Below the pieces are notes generated by a model. That model was given only the letters and a program-made list of their open reading frames with translations, made no database searches and was not told the DNA's origin. A stretch of DNA of 64,000 nucleotides from Tetradesmus obliquus. Lineage: Eukaryota > Chlorophyta > Chlorophyceae > Sphaeropleales > Scenedesmaceae. Of this stretch, positions 46,618 through 58,370 are shown piece by piece (position 1 is the stretch's first letter; every line of letters starts with the position of its first letter). The stretch is taken from NCBI GenBank assembly GCA_030272155.1, contig CP126195.1, positions 1,471,001-1,535,000 of the forward strand. Direction: 5' to 3'. Both the position numbers and the translations under genes were made by a program.

Positions 46618-48339
46618 CTTCTAAAATCGCAGATCTTTGTCAAGCAATGCAATGGACACCGGTGGTACCAGCATGATCACTGATGGTATGTGGTGTATAC
46701 GTGCGCCGGTTCCAGGTGTAACAGGCTCTCCTTCAGGTGCTGTGGCTGCATCGCGGTGCTGATCTTCCGCTTGTCAATTGCAAGTGCATTTAATCTCAAA
46801 TGCATGAGTGATGAGCCTTGCGCAAGGTTGCGCTTGTCAACAGGATGGCAATGGCTCAGCCAATGGCATGCTCACACTACCCAACTTCATCCTGGGTATC
46901 ACCCCACATAGGCTTGCAAAGCGGTTGCTGGTGGCGTTCATCTCTCGAATGCACCAAGCTCACTGCAGCCTGCAGCCAGGCTGAGACCCAGCAATGCCGT
47001 ACAAGGCGTGCCAGGTCAGCATGTGGCTCCTGCAGGGAGCCCGCTGCCCGGCAGCTTATTGTTTCCAGGGGGAGCGAAACCCTACTGGCACTGCCTTGGC
47101 GAGCCTCCCCCTGGTAACAAAAAGGCAGTGCCAGTTAACATAGAGTCCCTGCACTGCAAAGTCACATAGTCGGGGCGCCACACTGAGGCTCAGTGTGCCA
47201 CGGTCGCATAGGTAAAAGGGACGCATTTGAGATGTGGCACATGCATCTGACATGCTAGACACCTAGCCTTGATACACCTTAGCATATCCGTGTTTGAAAC
47301 GAATGTTAGCATGTCTTGGGTGCCTCGTGGGTGCCTGCCAGGCACAACTGCCCAGCAAGTGTTGGAGAGTTGCTGATGAGTTCTACTGCTGCAGTGGTGC
47401 ATGTATCTGGGTCATCCAGAACCTGTAGATAACAGTATCAGACGTGCAGCACCAAAAACGTTTACCATTGGGGGCGTTCTGCTCAGCAAACGAAGGGCAG
47501 CGATGCACGTGGGTCTGCACACATTGTACCTTGTACGACACAAAAGGATCACGCACCGCCCAGATGCCCTGGAGGCGTCATGTGTGGCTCGGTTGCAGAA
47601 ATAATACATCGTTGAAATTAAGTTCCTGGTCAGATCGGGCGACAGGAGATGACAGCCCAAAACACCCGCAGGCAGTAAGTGCAAAAGGAATTATAGTTGG
47701 CATGCACAGCGTCTAATAGGAAGCATAACCTTTGCTCAAGCTACACGAGAGCTTGAAGCGGGGTCTCGGTGCTGCAACGAGATACTGTAAGGGGTCTACT
47801 AAAAGGAAGTAAATGACGTTCGTTGCCGGAGCAGCGATACTGAGGCGTGTAGCATATTTTAAAATGCTGGAAACAGTTACAGCTGGTGGCCGTCTGCTGT
47901 GGCCCAGCGAGGCCATCTCCTGGTGCAACAGTGCCAGCGTGCTACTGGCGCTTGCACTTGTTGAATTTCCGTATTATTTAATCGCATCCTATCAGACATG
48001 TTACAGGTTGTTGATCTCTTCTACAGCTCTGCACGCCCCCAGTTCTGCCAGGACTTTGTCACTGCCGGTTTTTGCTGCCATCCCAACCGACAATTCCTCT
48101 CCCTGCGCCCCCAGCTTGTTTAATCATGGTCTGGACTTGATATTTGCAAAAGAACAATTGGTGGGCTCTAACCTTGCTTGTTGGCAGTGGGCGTTCCTCT
48201 GTTGTTGCAGAGCGTCTCGCGCACTGATCGTGATTAGTATTGAAGGTAACTAGCAGCAGCGGGTGGGCGTCAAGGCGGCTGGGTAACCAGCCAGTGTGTA
48301 GCGCTCATGTTGGGAAAGTAGTCGCAACAGGATGCCTCA
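46618..48339. other. Intergenic, APC1 to zinc finger gene
   Basis: TGTAA at 46717-46721, 100 nt after the APC1 stop, is a good candidate polyadenylation signal. An open frame at 47813-48253 has no recognisable similarity and is not called. The interval also holds the inverted-repeat element at 47059-47134. Confidence 0.5.
47059..47134. mobile_element. Small element with two interleaved inverted repeats
   Basis: Arm 1 TTGTTTCCAGGGGGAG (47059-47074) pairs with CTCCCCCTGGTAACAA (47105-47120), with one mismatch. Arm 2 CTGGCACTGCCTT (47085-47097) pairs with AAGGCAGTGCCAG (47122-47134). The pairs cross, giving a pseudoknot-like layout. A perfect CACACTGAG/CTCAGTGTG palindrome follows near 47180-47199. 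Confidence 0.55.
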
Positions 48340-51300
48340 ATGGCCGCAACGGGACGTGAACTGTCGAACCTGGAGAGCAACAGTTTCAAAATCTATGTAT
48401 ACAAGTGAGTGTAGCTCGTGGTGGGGATGCCCATAGCACTGCACTGCTTTCGCCTTGCTGGCTGCGTTTAAGCAGCGTAAAGGTGCCTGACAGGTTTCTA
48501 TAGCCTCACATTAGCCTTTTACCAAAGATCCTGCTGGTGTTGCGTTCCGCAGGATCGTGCCATGCGCAAAAAAGGTGACTAGTGCGCCAGACAGCGACTG
48601 TTTGACGTTGCTTGCGCCGGCCTGCATGCCAGCGCTACGCAGTGTCTCCGCTGTCATGTACAGCATGCTTACAGCAATGCGCAGGCAGCTTGCGGGCTGC
48701 TGAGCAGGCGAAGGACAGCAGCAGGCAGGCAGCAGCAGCCCCTCCCCTCCTTTACACGCCATGATTCGGCCAGGACAGCCATGTGCATCAGGCAGTGCAT
48801 GCTTTGATGCATCATACACATACATACGCAGCATTCGTGGCTGTCTCAGGCGGCAGCAGCCTATGTAGCAAGCAGCGGTCGCAGGGCCTGGGCCTGCAGA
48901 GAGCAAGCTCTGCTGCCCAGGCACTTCTTAGTTGATGAGCCTGGTTGGTGCTGCAGCTGATCATAAAAGTTGTAGCTATATGCAAGAGAAACACAAAGTG
49001 CCTTGCGCACCTTGGCAGCTGCCCACAGTCCAAGCCAGTGAGCAACGTCTGTTACATCAAGTGTGTCTGTGTGCAGCACAACTGGCACTCATTTTGCTTG
49101 TGCGCTGCTGCTGCTGCTGCTGCTGCTGCGTCCTTCTCTGCCGTGCAGTTCGGGCACGACTGGTCAGGTATGTTACTGCAGCATCCGCCGTATGCGCAAC
49201 GGGCGTGGCTCTGGGCAGAAAGCAGAGCAGCATGCATGCATGCAGCATCTCAGCAGCTGTTGTGAGAGTGACCTGCACACTGTGGGGTTGCACTGATAGG
49301 AGGTTTTCTTTTCGTTCTGGCTGCACCTCCATTAGTTGCGCTGCAGCAGTAATCTATGTTGCCTATGTGTCTGCCCTTCGCGCGCTTCACTGCTCAGCCC
49401 GCTTGCTGCTGCCTGTGCTGTTGCTACTGCTGCTTCTGTGTGTGCAGAGTGCCCGTTTGCGCATGAAGGAGAGAAGGCCACTAGGCGCTGCCCGGCATTA
49501 TACCGCTACTCGTCAATCGTGTGCCCGGACACGCGGCAGGTCAGCTTCGCAGCATGCTGCGCCAGCGGTTGCAGCTCAAGTGGCACTATTGTAGGACAGC
49601 TGCAGCAGTCGCCCTGGACGGTCTGCGCATGCAGCAGCAGCAGCAGCACAGCACAATCAGCAGCATGTGCCTGCAGGAAAGGTAGCAGCACAGAGCAGCA
49701 TGTGCTTGCAGGACAGGTAGCAGCACAGAGCAGCATGTGCTTGCAGGACAGGTAGCAGCACAGAGCAGCATGTGCCTGCAGGACAGGTAGCAGCACAGGG
49801 CAGCATGTGCTTGCAGGAAAGGTAGCAGCACAGAGCAGCATGTGCCTGCAGGACAGGTAGCAGCACAGAGCAGCATGTGCCTGCAGGACAGGCAGCAGCA
49901 CAGGGCAGCATGTGCTTGCAGGACACGTAGCAGCACACAGGAGCATGCTCGCACCATTGAACCGCCAGTAGAGCAGCAGTGCAGGCCTGGTTTAGGTTAC
50001 AGGCCGGCTGCACAGGGCAGCGCATGCCAGCAGAACAGGACAGCACGGGCAGCGGCGCAGTGGAACAGCCGGCTCTGCTTGCAGGACGACAGCAGCAGCC
50101 GCAGCCCGCAAGAACGTATCATGCTTGCACGACAGCAGCCCAGCTGTAGCTTACCATGCAAGTTTTGCTGTCAAACAGTCAAAGGGTCATCGCCTGACTC
50201 CACTTTGCTGTTGTCCTGCTTTTGTCTGCTGCCGCTTCTGCTGCAGTCAAAGGCCTGCCCTCGCGGCGATGTGTGCCCGTATTCGCACAGCATCTTCGAG
50301 GTATGCTGGCGCCGAGTGTAGCTGTGCGTATGTGAGGGCAAGTACCACATGGCATCATGTGCTTATGGATGCGCTGGCGTGCTGTGGGCGTGGTGTGTAA
50401 ACACAACACACAGCAGCTAGGGCGCACAGCGCTAGACTGCTGTTGCAGGACGTTGCTGCCACACTTGTTGCCGCTTGCTGTCGTGAGTGTTGTTCCTGCA
50501 GGCTGTGCCTGACAGCTCTAAGCCACTTGTGAAGATGTCACGCTGTGCTGACACTGTGCGCTGGTGCTGCTGCTTGCCGCCGCGTGTGTTGCTGCTGCAG
50601 TATTGGATGCACCCTGCAAGGTGAGCTGCCTGATGCTGGTGTGCTAGGCGGTGGCTTTTGCCTGCTGCTGTTGTCCAGGGAAGGGTTGTGTGCCAGTTTG
50701 AGGGGTCCTGCAGCGTCTGAGCCTGCACATTGGAACGACAGAACACAGCAGAATGCCTGCTTAATGGAGAATACAGATGTGCTGCTTGTGGTGACCTCGA
50801 CTGCTTCAGCGCAGTGTGGTTTGTGCGGTTCTGGCAGACTATTGTAAGGGGTGCATTCGCTGCCAGCGCTGCCATACTTGCGGCCAACCCTGTGCTGCTG
50901 CCACTGCTGCTGCTGTGTTCAGGTTCCGCGCGCAGCTGTGCAGCTTCGGCACCGACTGCAACCGCCGCATCTGCTTCTTCGCGCACACTCAGGAGCAGCT
51001 GCGCATCCCTAGCGAGCCTGTGGTAGCAGACGCAGTGGCCAGCAGGGCGCCCTACCTGCAGGGCCGCGTCGCGCCTGAGACGCGCTATGCCCTGTACCCT
51101 GATCAGGTCCCGCAGCTGGTGCCTGTGCAGGGCGGCCGCATGCTCACCGCCGGCGGCCAGCACCAGCACATGCAGCAGCAGCAGCAGCTGCTGGGCCAAG
51201 CCGACCTGTCAGGCATGCAGGTGGTGTACATGCCTGCTGCGCCGCAGGCTGCCACGCTGCAAGCGCACGGGCATGCCGCGGCGCTGCAGGGGCCGGCGCA

Positions 51301-52108
51301 GCAGTGGGCTGCTGCTGGCTCCGGCGGCGGCAACTTGGTGCTGGTGCCTGCAGGACAGGCAGCAGCCGGCGGCAGCTTGGGGTATTATGCAGTGCAGCCG
51401 GCAGGCGCAGCAGTGGCAGCAGGGCCAGCCTCGCAGGAGTACTCGAGCGGCATGCTGGTGGCCCCGGGCGTGCAGCTGCTGGGCGGCAGCTACGGCGGCG
51501 GGCAGCCGCTGCAGCTGGTGCAGATGCCTGGCGACGGCGGCATGCAGCAGTACGCTGCGGTGCACGCGGGCGGCATGCAGGGCGCCCAGGTTGCGTATGC
51601 GCCCGTGTTTGCGGCGCCCGGCGGCGGCGTGGCGATGCAGCAGTGGGGCGGGCAGGAGCAGCAGCCCGCGCCGCCGCCGCCGCACGTGCTGCTGCCGGGC
51701 ATGGTGATGCCGGTGCAGCAGCAGCAGCAGCAGCGCCGGCTGTCGCAGCACGCGGCGCACCACGCACCGCACTCGCAGCAGCAGCAGCTGCAGCTGGTGG
51801 TGCCGGAGGGTGCCGGGGACGCTGGGGTAGCTGCCGGCAGCTCGCGGCAGCAGCAGGAAGGCACATACATCCTCACGCCCTCGGGGCAGCTGGCGCCTGG
51901 CAGGGGGCAGCTGGCGCCTGGCAGGGGGCAGCTGGAAGGGGGCCCGTACACAGTCATGGCAGCTGGCCCCGCAGGCATGCTGCAGCAGGCTGCCTGCAGC
52001 AGCATGCCTGGCAGCAGCCAAGGCCCTGTGGAGCAGGGCGGCAGCGCGGCGTGCCCTCCTGGTGTCGACGAGATCGCGCAGCAGATGGCGGGCTGGGGCA
52101 TTCAGTGA
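48340..52108 (+). CDS. Plant-type CCCH tandem zinc finger protein (RR-TZF-like)
   Basis: Probably binds RNA and acts in mRNA turnover or translational control in cytoplasmic granules, as plant RR-TZF proteins do. Seven GT-AG exons join in phase: 48340-48404, 48553-48574, 49149-49167, 49448-49539, 50247-50300, 50601-50620, 50923-52108 (1458 nt, 485 aa). The N-terminal unit is C26-x5-H32-x4-C37-x3-H41 (IVPCAKKFGHDWSECPFAH). Finger 1 is C61-x8-C70-x5-C76-x3-H80 (CPRGDVCPYSH), then IFEYWMHPARF. Finger 2 is C97-x5-C103-x4-C108-x3-H112 (CSFGTDCNRRICFFAH), then TQEQLR. The remaining ~370 residues are Gln/Gly/Ala-rich and disordered, with LAPGRGQ repeated. All zinc ligands are present. The exons of 22, 19 and 20 nt are too short to stand out by themselves but are fixed by phase and motif. 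Confidence 0.94.
49660..49950 (+). repeat. 35-nt minisatellite in zinc finger gene intron
   Basis: About eight near-identical 35-nt units (GCAGCATGTGCCTGCAGGAC plus AGGTAGCAGCACAGA) begin near 49660, 49697, 49732, 49767, 49802, 49837, 49872 and 49907. Each unit contains CTGCAGGACAGGTAG, which resembles a splice junction. Confidence 0.93.
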
Positions 52109-52139
52109 TAGCACGCCTGCGGCTGGCGCGGGCTGTGCT

Positions 52140-52255
52140 GATCTGGTTTGATCAGGCTTGGTGTCTGGCGATGGCGTTTGGAGTTTCTGCTGATGCCTGA
52201 TGGCGATTTGAGTTCCTGCCGATGGCGTTTGACGTGTGTGCGGATCAGGTTGCGC
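52140..52255 (+). repeat. Imperfect ~37-nt repeats downstream of the zinc finger gene
   Basis: Three diverged copies built around GGCGATGGCGTTTGGAGTTT and TGATGGCGATTTGAGTTCCT. Confidence 0.6.
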
Positions 52256-52558
52256 GGAGGTTTGCCGCGAGCGCGTGCCGTCTGCTGATGTTGCGTTGCT
52301 TGTGCTGGGGCTTTGCTGGTAGTGCTGCTTGCGGATGAGGGTGCGGGGACTGTTTCTGTTTCGAATTGCGGTGCGGCTGCGCGACATGCACACAGCACGA
52401 CTGAGTGGCGCGAGGCCCCCCCCTTGTCAGTGTTGGCCTCAGGCGTGCTGCTAGGCGTTGCCTTTCAGCCGGCTGCGTTGGCGTGCAGCTTTGTGTTGCA
52501 TGCGTGCATGCAGGCTGCTGCACAGGCGCAGCTTTGGCAGGATCATGCCAGGCTCAGC

Positions 52559-52662
52559 GAGCTGTGGCAGTGAGCTATAACAGTGAGCTGTTGTGGTGAG
52601 CTGTTGTGGTGAGCTGTTGTGGTGAGCTGTTGCGGTGAGCTGTGGCAGCGAGCTGTGGCAAT
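52559..52662 (+). repeat. 13-nt tandem repeat, about eight copies
   Basis: The unit GAGCTGTTGTGGT is repeated eight times, with diverged ends (GAGCTGTGGCAGT). It lies in the gene-free stretch. Confidence 0.9.
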
Positions 52663-55600
52663 GCGCTGCGCCAGTTTGTGAGCAGGTTCCGCTAGGCCTG
52701 CTGGGCCCTCGTGACAACCTGTGTGCTGCAAGCGCCTCCCGCGCTGCGCCGTTTGCGTAGTACAGGTGCTCTGGCTGTGGTGGCTGTGTTTTGTAGGGGC
52801 AGCATTGTGTTGCCCTTGCGATGTAGCGGCACGCGCGCTTCTGGCTTTGGTTATCGTGTTGCTTGTGTTGCCTTTAGTTTCGCTGCGGCCTTGATGTAGT
52901 TCAGCAGCGCAGCCTGTCAGCGGCCTTTGCCTGCTGCGCCGCGCTAGGTTTTGCTCACTCCGCTTTGGTCGGCAGCTTGAAAGCGAGTATGCATTTTGTC
53001 AGTGTCTCAGTATGTCAGTATGTCGGTGTGTGTGGAGGCTGCGGTGCATTGGCAACGCCCGCGGCCCTGCCTCTGAAGGACTAGACAGCGCGTTTGTTTC
53101 GTTTCCGACTGCCGTGGCTGGTGCAGAACCACCGCATGTGCTCGTCAGGTGCATCCCATGAAACACACAAACATGCAGATTTGGTGGCACTGTCAGTTGC
53201 GGACAGGGATGCGGTGGCGGCAATTGCTTTGGCGAGCCAACTCTGGTTTATGGTTTTGGCGGCCCTCATTGGCTGGAGTGGGAGCTTGCGGGCGCTGCGG
53301 CGGCGCCTGACACTGCGCTGCTGGTGCATGGCGGGGGTTTCATTACGCATCTTATAGGGTTTGTATTGCCATTGCAGGCGCGGCAAGGTTTTGAAGGGGG
53401 CCTCGCGCACAGCTTAATTGCCACACCTTAGCAGCACTGCTGGTCCCTGCAATCGTATCCTGGTGGGGGCTGTGGCGTGGGGCGGCCTTGCCGTGTCCTG
53501 CTGGCTTTTCTTGCCAGGGAGGCATGCTGCTGCAGTTGGCAGGCGCCAGCAGGGCTGTCCCGCTGCTCCCCCGCGTGAAGCTCTCCTGCCACATACGCAC
53601 ACACATGCCACATGCTAGGTTGTGCTGCCGCTCTGGTGTTGCTCCGTGCATGCGCGTGTCTGTACGCCTTGCGCATGTGTGCGTGTGTGTGCGTGGCCTG
53701 GCTTGGCACAGCAGCAGGGGAGGTTTGGGTGGGAGGGGTTTGCAGTTTGGAAGTGGTGTGGCGCTTGGGGGCAGCCACGCGTGCACGCACGTGCTTGCAA
53801 CACAGCGCAGCCGACAGCAGCGGCAGCAGCAGCAGCAGCCAGGTGTGCAGCAGAGTTGCAGCGTGCGCGCAGGGACGCGTGTGTTGGTTTGCCTGGTTTC
53901 TGCGCAGCATAGCCGGCTGGGCAGATGTACATGGCTCTGTTGCTGACCGCGCGTGGCTTTACCATCTCAGCTGCTTGCTGGCACTTCTGGTTGCAGGCGT
54001 GATGTGTGTGCGTTGCGCTGTGAGCGCCGCATGTGCACATGCTCGCTGCCCACAGCTGGCTTTGTCAAAGCGCATGTTCACCAACAGGACAACAACTTGT
54101 TGTGTGTGGCTTTCAACTCTGCTTTTGCTGTGCGTGTTCCGGCCTCGGTGGCTGGTGCGCTGATGCTGTGCGTGTTGGCGTGCAGGGTCTAGCTAGGTCA
54201 AGATTAGTGGAACACGCTGTTATCGTGGCATAACCCATGTGGCCGCGCTTCAGCGCTGTGTGCAAGGGGGCTGAGCAATGCCGCGTGCTGAACGGCTGCG
54301 TGTCTGCGGTGTGTGGTGTTCAGGGTCAATATGCCAGTACAAACGGTGGTCATGACAGTGTGTGTAACTGTGTGTGTCTGTGCATCAGCCTGGTTTGTGT
54401 GTATGTGTGTGTTGCATAGTTCTGTTTGCACTGGTCGTGGGATCCCTTTTTGCATGGGCAGCAATAGCAGCTTACGGCACTGAGTCATCCTGACTTGCAT
54501 TCACCAACGACTGCGTTCACCAACGACTGCGTTCAGCATCGGGGGAAGTTGTGTGAGTCAGCTGTATGCTGTGGCCAGGTGCACACAACGCGACGAGCTG
54601 TCTCAGACTGACGCGTGACGCTTTTGGTTGCCTTTCATGCCCTGGTGCTGCTTTGCATGTGTGATGCACGCATGAGAAAGCACGAGGCTGTTCCCTTGCA
54701 CTTCACAGCGACGCGCACCGAGGAAACAAGAAACAGGCGGGGGTGGCGCGCCGCCCAATGTTGTTTTTGAAACCTCAGTGTGTGGGATTTGGTGGCGCCT
54801 GGGTCGTTGCATCCAGCAGTCAAATGCATTGTCATGCTGGGATGCAGTGAATTGCGTGTGAATGCGGCGGTGGCGGGCGGCATCCACATGCTGTGCTGGC
54901 CAGCGCCGCCGCTGGTATGATGCCTTGATTCTGGAAGTGGTGCAAAAGGCGAAACAGCAGGCTGGTGGTGCTGCTACTGCTGCTCTCTTCCTGTGGCATG
55001 TGGAGAGCAGCAGGCAGGAGCTCCCACCGGATGGGTTTGCTGAGTGCGCGTTTTTACTGATGTTGGCGCGCAGGTTCGATGCAGATATGATATCACAAAA
55101 AAACTAAAACTGTCTTTGGTGCTGCATTGCTGCTGGAGCGGTGACAATGCTCCAGTCCAACTCGGCGTTTCGAGGCTGGGTGTAGGCATTGAGGCATGTC
55201 AGCTAAAGGTGCGAGACTGGGTGTGTCTGCCTTAGCATAGTCTGCCTTGGTGTACGTGTGTGTCGACTCCTGTGGCAATGCCTTGTGCGGTCTTTGGGGC
55301 TTTGATTGCAGTCGACGTTTACAGGTTCAACAATCATGCCGGCTGCGGATGCGTTTTGTTGTTCGTAAGGCATGCCTTAACTGCATTGGAACCACCTGCT
55401 TGCTGCTTGTGGCGATGATGCATGTTGAGTGAAGTACAAAACACAGCTCATGACAAATGCACACACGCCTGTTTCTGCGGCGGCTCGGCACGTGTGTTGT
55501 TGTTTGTACGATGGGCATGCCGTTGCTCAGGTGGTGGCTGTGCGCGCTGCCGAGCAAGCTGCCTGGCTGCTGCTTCGCTGCGGCTGGCGTAGGCCCGCAC

Positions 55601-58370
55601 TGATGGCATTGTGTGCTGTTTGTCGCGCTGTGTGTCAATCAGGCTGTGTGCTCTGCTTTCGCTAATGCTGGGCTGTTGGCTGCAAACCGACGTGGTGTAG
55701 TGGTGGTGTGCGAGCGGCACGCAGGCAGCGGTCATCTGCAGCTGGCGTATCAACGCAGGCTGCTGCCTGTTGGCCGCGCATGTTTAGTGGCAGCTGTGGT
55801 CAGCTTATGCGGGCACTGGCATTCTGGAAGCACTTGCAAGGCTCCGTTTTGGGGGCCCGTCATTGTTTGGTGGTTGGCTCGCCGTGCACATCTGCATGGC
55901 AGCTGCAGCGGGAGCTCCGGGGTTTGCTGCGGCTGGCTGGGGCGCCAAACTGTAGACACAGTGGTGAGTTGCCGCGAATGCATGACACTGCCTCTTCTGA
56001 GAGCATGGGGGCACAGCAGAGCAATATGCATCTCACGTGTGTACTGCTGACCGCTGGCATGGTATGCTTTTCTTTGGTTGCCTGGTCTGCCTGATCTACG
56101 AGCGGTTCGGTTTCAACATAACCACAGGCGCGGGTGCGGTGCAGCGCTGGATTGTTGCAGGCCCGGCATGGCGTTTGTCGTGCCGGCGCCGTGCTGCACT
56201 CTGCTAGCCTTCCTCCCCCTTTAACTGCGCTCATGCTCTCTGCTTGGGGCCCAGCTGTGGCAGTTGTGTCGTGCTGTGCACGTGGATATTGCCGACAACT
56301 GCTCTTCAATTGTTGTGCGCAGCTGATTGGGCTATGTGTGTAGGCCTCGTAGCCGTGCCTCAGGCTGCACGCCACAGAACCTCGGGCTGGGTCACTGCGC
56401 TCACTGTGCTCAACGCGTGTGGTGGGTATGTCATGCAGCTTGCGGCACTTGCTTGGGCCCCTGCTGAGAGCCTGCGGGGTGCCGGGCGTGGTAGGCGGCC
56501 CAGCACTCTCACACACATTGTTTTCTGCGTCGCCTCAGGCTGTGTTTCGGCGAGCCGGCTTTGTTCGGCATCGGCTGCCTGCTACGTTGCTTGGTTGCTT
56601 GGTTGGTTGCTTGCTTGGTTTGTGGTGTGAAGCGGGTTGTTCTGTGCTCCTGTGGCAGGGCATTGCCTGGCATGATGATCTGATCCGGGCTGCCCTGCAT
56701 GTTCTGACAACATGCCGCTGCATGTTATGACAACATGCCGCTGCCCTGGAGGTGGTGTGGCGTGGCAGCAGCCAGGGTTGCGGGCAATGGCAATGTTGCC
56801 GTGCTGCAGGCACTTGGTGCATGGCCATTGTTTGGCTTGAGCAGAAGGGCAGCTGGCTGGTCTTGGTTGCAAGCTGCACCCATCCGTATGTGGTTGTTGC
56901 TGCAGCTGCGGGTGTGGGAGCTGCGGGGCAGCGCGCGCTAGCTGTTCTTGCGCTTTGGCTTTTTCGAACGGCGAGGCGCTACCAGTGTCTGGGATCTGCG
57001 TGTGATGTCTTACATGGCAGGGCATCTGGTAGTAGTGGAAGGTGCGGCGGACTTTGAGGTCGCAAAGAAGCTGCACTGCTGTGGCAGTATTGCAGCACAC
57101 ACAGCGACTACAGGCGGTATTGCGGCTGTGTGCTGCTGCATCAGTGCAGTGCTGGGTTGTAAGAATCGGTTCATGCTGCTGCACATGGGGCTGTGCAAGC
57201 AGCTCCTTGTGGTGCAGCTGATCTGTCTTGCTTTTCATTCATGCTACACCAACTTCGAGCGGATACATGTCACTTGGCGGGCGGCGGCTGGCTGTGCCCC
57301 ACTGCCCGCATTGCATGAGCGCTTTGGCACAGCCGTGCAGTGTTATCTCACTTCAACACTTGCCCAGAGTGTGAGGCACTGTGTGTTGGCTCTGTCTGTG
57401 AGGCTACGCATCGCGTGTTGCGGCTGCATTCTTGCAGTGCCGATCGTGTCGCCGGATGTTGCATGTGTCGTTTCTCGATGCAGAGCGTAGCCCAGCTGCC
57501 TGTTGTGTCGCACCTGCCCTGCAGTGCATAGTCTGCTTTGTGCTTTGAACACAGGAAGGTGAGCCTCCGTTTGTGACGTTGCTGTTTGGCGGCATCAGGC
57601 ATTCCTGTGCAAACATGTTGCCTGGCAGCTGCTCGTCATGCACCAATCACTTGGCGTGCTCTTTCTTACTTGTGGTGCACTGCAGCTTGAGGTGCGACAA
57701 TAAAGCGTTGCTCAGACGTTTTCAAAGGTTCGCGGTCGTTCTGTCAGATGGCAATTGTCTTACATTTGTCTGATGCATGCGATTGTTCGCTTTAATTGCC
57801 GAGCTGCTGTTGAGGGCTGGCATGTTGCTTGTGGTGCCAGGCTGAGGCAGCTTGGTCCTGGATGTGCAGCAGAGGTTGCTTGCTCTGTTGTTTGGACACA
57901 TTTGACAACAATTTTGTCATGTCACCGGCTGTAATTGGTGATCAAATCCGCCATGTGGCTCAGTTCTGGATGTGCCTGTCGTACCGACCCTGCATTATCA
58001 CCATCTTGGCACTTGGGGCCGGACGTCATAAGGAGTTGCTGCAGAAGTGTTTCATGAAAAGCGCAACACCAGTTCAAACGCACAGCGCCGTGTTGTTCGC
58101 CTGCCACTGTCACTGGCGTTTGAACCGCGCCCTACAACCTGGCAGGGTTTCTAACCCTCGGCATTGGTGACCGTGCGTACGTAAGCCATTTCGAACGCTC
58201 CTTACCGCCGCAGATGGCAGCTTCAAATTCACCTTGCTCGTTGGGCAAACACAGCTCTCGTCGTGCGTGTACCAAGCAAGCTATCAGGCACTCTCAAGAC
58301 AGCGCCACACTGTGTCACCCCTGATCTGCTTCTTGAAACACTTCTACTTAACAGCGTTTCAACGTGAGTT

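Larger units (their letters stand above)
52109..58370. other. 6.3 kb T/G-rich stretch without a supportable gene
   Basis: No protein family is recognisable on either strand; open frames are short and overlap in several frames. The + strand is rich in T and G (TGTGTG, TTGTGTTG words), like the introns of the flanking + strand genes. This would fit a long 3' UTR, read-through or a non-coding transcript in the + direction. The first TGTAA I noticed after the zinc finger stop is at 54363-54367. Confidence 0.5.

Noticed and set aside
47813-48253. 146-codon open frame with some hydrophobic stretches.
   Set aside because: No recognisable family, no clear start context, and the next gene begins just downstream.
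48970-49020. KVPCAPW-like segment as the missing first zinc-ligand exon.
   Set aside because: It has no GT donor and the wrong phase; the 22-nt exon at 48553-48574 fits phase, splice sites and spacing exactly.
49660-49950. Regular 35-nt repeats that might look like a CRISPR array.
   Set aside because: The units abut with no unique spacers, and the locus is an intron of a nuclear gene.
52109-58370. Possible decayed retroelement in the gene-free stretch.
   Set aside because: No polymerase, integrase or capsid motif and no paired long terminal repeats were seen.
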